NCBI GenBank assembly: GCA_001586965.3
Contig: LUCW03002055.1
Span: 1-21,219 of the forward strand
Source of the DNA: Sphaeroforma sirkka
Taxonomy: Eukaryota; Opisthokonta; Ichthyosporea; Ichthyophonida
Direction of reading: 5' to 3'
Length of the DNA stretch: 21,219 nucleotides
Every line of letters starts with the position of its first letter. Within the stretch, counting starts at the first letter, position 1. Of this stretch, positions 17,372-21,219 are shown one piece after another. A model generated the notes under the pieces. It saw only the letters and a program-made list of their open reading frames with translations. It searched no databases and had not been told where the DNA came from. A program made the translations under genes and the position numbers.

Positions 17372-17413
17372 TGCTTCAATTGTAGCAAACCAGGTCACCT
17401 TGCTCGTGATTGC
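17372..17413 (+). other. CCHC zinc-knuckle motif
   Basis: CFNCSKPGHLARDC has exact retroviral-type spacing and lies in the RNA-binding C-terminal part of the gag remnant. Confidence 0.9.
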
Positions 17414-17622
17414 CGATCCAAGCATCGCAGACCCAGACCGCACGTCTACTCTGACCGCAGGGAACATCGCAAATCTTATAAAAACCGATACTCTAACAAT
17501 TGTGGAAATAATTCCGACGAACGACATCACCGTAATAGAGTTGATGAGTCCAAGTCTTACAGCAAGAACTATTCAACACCGAAATCTACACCCAGCAATG
17601 CCGCTGCCTCCCGAACCAATGT

Positions 17623-17634
17623 CCCCCCCCCCCC
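17623..17634 (+). repeat. C12 homopolymer at the gag/LINE junction
   Basis: Twelve C residues lie in the last codons of the gag-like frame, immediately before sequence that reads as LINE ORF2. A second C run of 10 is at 19213-19222, inside the LINE. Confidence 0.8.
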
Positions 17635-19077
17635 ATGGATATAAGCGATATCGCCATCGACTGTATCACCTACGCAACAAAGCCCGCGCGCGACAATTCC
17701 AAGCCGAAATCCGGGCACATCAGAACCTACTACGGTCGTATCTCACTTTACATGGACCAGTTGAAGGGATGCTACGGATTCTCGACCGCATCTGGCGCTA
17801 TGCCACTAACCCACAAATCTTTGAAGTGTTCTATTATGACTTAAACAGACCCTGGGTTTAGCGGCTGCCAAACCACTCGTTCCGCCCACGTCTGACCGCC
17901 CAAAGCAATGCTCAAATGTTCAAAGATATTGCGTACCACCGACGGTCTCCGCGCTAACCCTGCATACCGGGTACCGATGACACAGGCGCTACCCTCGCTG
18001 GCTACTTTGAAGGCCTAATCAACTCTAAAAACCCGTACGTGGTTCCACCGGATACCGAACCCTCTCCTGATGTCACTTCCACCATACGTCCCGACGATGT
18101 AATGGAGGCAATACTACGCTATCCCAATAAGGGACCTGGCCCCGACGGAATCTATATCCTCCTCCTGAAGGCCGCAGTGGAGCGCTCTACCAAACGCCGG
18201 ACATTTGGGACGCCCTGACGCCAATAGCCCACTGATTAGGCTCCTTGCCGAAGCATTCACTGAACTAATGAAGGCGAATACCTTCCTGCAGCCCTGAAAT
18301 GCAGCCTCCTGACAGCGCACCTAAAGAAAGCCGATGCAAATATCGCCTCCCCGCCGACTTCCGCCCTATCACGCTTACGCAAATAGTCAGACGCGTCTTT
18401 GAAAAAAAAGTGCTTTCTTGATCTGATTACGAGCCACCCCGGTTCTGCTACCCATGCTACCCAAGCTGGCTTCAAATCACAGTACTCCTGTCATACCCAA
18501 GCACTTGCCGCCATTGAATCTGAGACACAGTCAGAAGAGGAGTGAAACGATGTCTGTCTGGACATAACCAAGGCATACGACAAGGTCGCTCTCTCACGTC
18601 TATGGGTACTTCTGCGCCACGCTGGAATGCCGGAAAACTGGATCAACTGCCTCCGCGCGCTGTTTGGGAGGGTCTCCACCCGAGTGACATACTGCGGCAC
18701 GCTTTCGTCTCTATTCCATAGAACAAATGGAATGCCCCCCAGCTCTTTTTTATCTACATGGATTCCTTAGCTGTCACGCTAGCACAATTTTGTCCCAAGC
18801 TCCTCCGCTCTTATTTATTTGTTGATGACACACAGATCCAAGCCCTTCGATCGGTTTTGCTCCAGCCCTTCTTAGATGAAATTGATGTGTGGGGACGCAA
18901 ATCTGGCCTCGAACAGGGTGTCATTAAACCCCGAGTACGATCTACCGACTTGCGACACGCGGCGTCAACCCTCCGTACAAATGGTGAGCTTATCACGCCG
19001 ACGCTTGCAGACGCACCTTGGAACACACGTTACCTCCCCCTGAAGATGGCGCCTACACATGCCGAACCGAAACACTC

Positions 19078-19211
19078 CAAATATCTGGGGTTCCCATTCT
19101 CTCACGGAGTGACTGAATCAACCTCGCCAGACATATGGAATCCCTGGTTGCAGCATTGTCACTGAGTATCGCCTCTTTCCGCGCTTATGGCTTCCATGGC
19201 TTCAGCTGGCG
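19078..19211 (+). repeat. local direct duplication, unit 1 (inside the LINE)
   Basis: 134 bp from CAAATATCTGGGGTTCC to GGCTTCAGCTGGCG, repeated at 19230-19363 with about a dozen differences. Confidence 0.85.
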
Positions 19212-19229
19212 ACCCCCCCCCCGCGCAGT

Positions 19230-19363
19230 CAAATATCTGGGGTTCCGCTCTCGCACGGAGTACCAGGAATCAACCTCACCAGGCATATGAGATCCCTGGT
19301 TGCAGCATTGTCACTGGGTATCGCCTCTTTCCGCGCTTATGGCTTCCATGGCTTCAGCTGGCG
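19230..19363 (+). repeat. local direct duplication, unit 2 (inside the LINE)
   Basis: Second unit, separated from the first by 18 bp rich in C. Unit 2 leads into the continuing RT C-terminal frame, so unit 1 is probably the extra copy. Confidence 0.85.
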
Positions 19364-20734
19364 TTACCTCCGCAACCGACTGGTGATGTTCAAAACATTC
19401 ATCCTATCCACGGCCACATATGGGCTGAACATTATTGCCTGGGCTTCGCCTATATGGAAGGATGCGTTGGACCCCCTGTTCGAGCGCTTTAACTCAGCAC
19501 TCATCCAAGCAGCAACCATCATCACGGGCACTAAATTACTTCGGTTTCCCAAACATCAAATAAACTTACTTCACTTTCGTGGCCTGCTCCCTGCGCGACC
19601 ATTCGCGCCCCGCGCGACCATTCGCGGACTACTTCGGAGGTTGCCTGGGAATACAACTCGACTCAATGACCAGCACAAATCCACCCACCCCTCTGACGCA
19701 ACCCGCCTGGGCCCACGACAAACCATCACTGCGCTTCCCGTACAGTATCTATACTCACCTTAAACTTTACATAAAACCACGGGCGGGCGTACACCCGACC
19801 ACGTAGCCCTCCGCCAACGCTGTGACGACATCAGGAAGAATCCAACAAAACGTTGGTCCAACTAGGAGATCGCGACAATGGCCCAGCGCCAATACTACTA
19901 CCAACTGATTATGGGTAAACCGTCAACCTCAAACCGAGACACAGCCAGACACGACAGCTTCAATCGCTACTTCGAGTCTACACCAATCCGGCTCTGTGCT
20001 ATGATTGTAACGAATACGTACATGTTCACATTGCTCGACTACCGCACCGAAAGCTGTCTCTGCCCTGTCTGCCCCGGTAGCCACAAATTCACTACCAGCC
20101 ACTTTACCTGCATCCAACAACTAATTCGACGCATGCTGGTAGGCCCGAAACTGCCGCCCATTGGCCCTGACCTCCTTCAGCAATTACAGGAGTGCCACTA
20201 CTTCCAAGTTTTCTGGACCCTCCGCGAACACCTTAGATCTTTTTCTCCAACATGTTGAAGAACCACCGTACCCTCACCCGTCCCTGACACATCAACAGAT
20301 GTTTCCCATACCCCGGCTAATCACGCTGTTGAAGTACTACTTCCAAATTTCGATTCAAACCAAATCATCGCGCTTGTTGGTTCCGCCTATGATACTTCCG
20401 ATCCAGGCCAGCCAACACGTACCGAATTCATCCGTGGTCTGGTGCGGCATTGGCTTACCTCATCCTCGCTCCTCGACCGGATTATGACGGATAACCTGGT
20501 CCTTCTCGGTATTTCTGTACTCTGCACTAACCCATTCCGCGGCACTACACGGCGCAGACCCGAGCCGTACCACAGAGGTGGGTACTCTACTTAGTAGTGA
20601 AGGGTAGCAAGCAAATATATGAAACATTCGTAGTTTTGTCAACACCGGCCCAAATTGACTCAGCGCATATCTTTCATTGTCGACTCACTTGGCCCAAAAC
20701 TTCAAACAGAATTTACTGACCACTTCTTCCCATC

Positions 20735-20834
20735 AATCTTTCCTGAACCACTACAGCGACTCTGAGAGCCATACCATATGTTCATACATTGTAACATACA
20801 TACTTGTCATTTTTGAAATAAATAATGTTATCCC
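20735..20834 (+). mobile_element. right-end fragment of the 276-bp inverted-repeat element
   Basis: These 100 bp match 5636-5736 with a handful of changes and one base less in the T run. They end in TATCCC followed by TA. The left half and left inverted repeat are absent, so it was truncated or broken. It lies about 140 bp after the LINE stop. Confidence 0.85.
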
Positions 20835-21219
20835 TACAGCCACGGCATAGTGATGGCAGCAAGTATCAGATTTGTTTCTAAAAAAAACAAGATTGTATAG
20901 GTATTTGACGGGCATACATCCCCAAAGGCTACATCATCGGAGTGAGCGATGATTTCTGCGCATTTTGTTCAAGAACAGTTTGTACTCCAATTTGTCTACC
21001 AGCTGTGCGCTTGGCTATTTTGCTCAGAGCTTTATTCAGGCTTCTGAAGATCGTCTGTGCATGCGTCGTTCTCAATTCCCCTACCCGCTAGTGAGAAAGA
21101 CAGAGACACCGTTGAGTGCTGTACCTCTGACAAACGCCCAGACCCGTGTCGAATCCAGTGCATATTTAATTCATCACTACTGCACAGTTTAACTCCGAAA
21201 CTTGATCTGGTAGCTGTGT
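20835..21219. other. unassigned right end of the window
   Basis: I see no convincing gene or repeat. Short minus-strand stretches look protein-like (RVWAFVRGTALNGVSVFLTSG region at about 21105-21150; FRSLNKALSKIAKRTAGRQ at about 20995-21050), but they are in different frames and match no family I recognise. Confidence 0.3.

Larger units (their letters stand above)
16771..17644 (+). pseudogene. gag: Ty1/copia-like gag remnant with CCHC zinc knuckle
   Basis: The likely start is the ATG at 16771, closed after six codons by a TGA. From about 16793 the frame reads through DDYYETQREMFTQEDRGAAS and IYHMISRRLQQEL to RLRKEFWKKT (stop at 17072). It then shifts to a frame with METFIGDVNLKKMELEKLEA, DLKTVLKEGLNERF and a canonical C-x2-C-x4-H-x4-C knuckle, CFNCSKPGHLARDC (17372-17413). 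A basic, Ser/Asn-rich tail follows. The order (helical block, RL-R-EF, serial helices, one knuckle) is that of UBN2-type copia Gag, here an inference from pattern. It is about 280 residues and broken by one frameshift and one early stop. It could alternatively be ORF1 of the LINE that follows; no copia protease, integrase or RT is seen. Confidence 0.6.
17640..20594 (+). pseudogene. LINE-type (non-LTR) ORF2 reverse transcriptase, heavily decayed, 5'-truncated
   Basis: An Arg-rich linker (KRYRHRLYHLRNKARARQFQ) opens at about 17640. LAGYFEGLI and KGPGPDGI (18132-18152) are the RT entry motifs. LLAEAFTELMKANTFLQP, then ADFRPITL (18353-18376), then motif A LDITKAYDKV (18558-18587) follow. NGMPP is present and motif C is FVDD (18818-18829). 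KYLGFPFSHG, KTFILSTATYGLNIIAW, GRTPDHVALRQRCDDI and a Cys/His cluster CLCPVC...SHFTC (20055-20111) make up the C-terminal part. After TGA at 20256 the same frame continues to TAG at 20592-20594. No endonuclease domain is seen. At least ten stops or shifts show that it is dead. Its GC content is clearly higher than that of the surrounding AT-rich DNA. The clade is not assigned. Confidence 0.85.

Noticed and set aside
18114..18700. Minus-strand open frames in the LINE region
   Set aside because: The plus strand carries the ordered RT motifs (GPGPDGI, ADFRPITL, LDITKAYDKV); the reverse frames are a by-product of GC-rich codons.
20460..20645. Minus-strand frame at the end of the LINE
   Set aside because: The plus-strand frame continues the LINE ORF2 C-terminus to TAG at 20592 with protein-like composition.

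Overview
This is a eukaryotic, transposon-dominated window in which no intact host gene could be identified. Nearly all recognisable coding sequence comes from eukaryotic mobile elements: a Ty3/gypsy-type LTR retrotransposon, a Ty1/copia-like gag, a LINE-type reverse transcriptase, and short inverted-repeat elements with TA target duplications. There are long TA microsatellites. I see no bacterial operons or Shine-Dalgarno logic. The species cannot be told from this sequence; an early-diverging fungus or another protist-like eukaryote is only a guess.

Layout. (1) 1-4948, minus strand: a Ty3/gypsy element (copy 1) with pol (1-2222), gag (2232-4269), leader, and a 600-bp 5' LTR ending at 4948. 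The rest of pol lies beyond the left edge. (2) 4949-6571: an island holding a low-complexity CA-rich stretch, a 276-bp inverted-repeat element (5461-5736) and a broken, unrecognised minus-strand gene (6564 down to about 5365) that this element interrupts. (3) 6572-14488, plus strand: copy 2 of the same retrotransposon, with a truncated 5' LTR, gag, pol and 3' LTR, and a complete solo LTR nested in gag (8274-8868). Copies 1 and 2 form a head-to-head inverted repeat with arms of about 4.35 kb. (4) 14489-14542: leader sequence again, after the 3' LTR. (5) 14562-15473: remains of a gene with a Ulp1/SENP-like cysteine protease domain. (6) 15685-15841: a 157-bp nested inverted-repeat element next to about 700 bp of TA microsatellite. 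(7) 16771-17644: copia-like gag remnant with a CCHC knuckle. (8) 17640-20594: badly decayed LINE ORF2 (reverse transcriptase and C-terminal zinc knuckle). (9) 20735-20834: right end of a second copy of the 5461-5736 element. (10) 20835-21219: no convincing feature.

The Ty3-type element is the most interesting content. Its order is gag, in-frame TGA, aspartic protease, RT, RNase H, a Dam methyltransferase-like domain, D,D,E integrase with GPF module, and a chromodomain-like tail. Its gag reading frame crosses an antisense tRNA-derived segment that keeps RNA polymerase III A- and B-box matches and a T run. The protease active site reads D-P-G in both copies, not D-S/T-G. Both copies carry private frameshifts and nonsense codons, so neither is autonomous as it stands. 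By contrast, the TGA between gag and pol is shared and lies in frame, which suggests readthrough or reinitiation.
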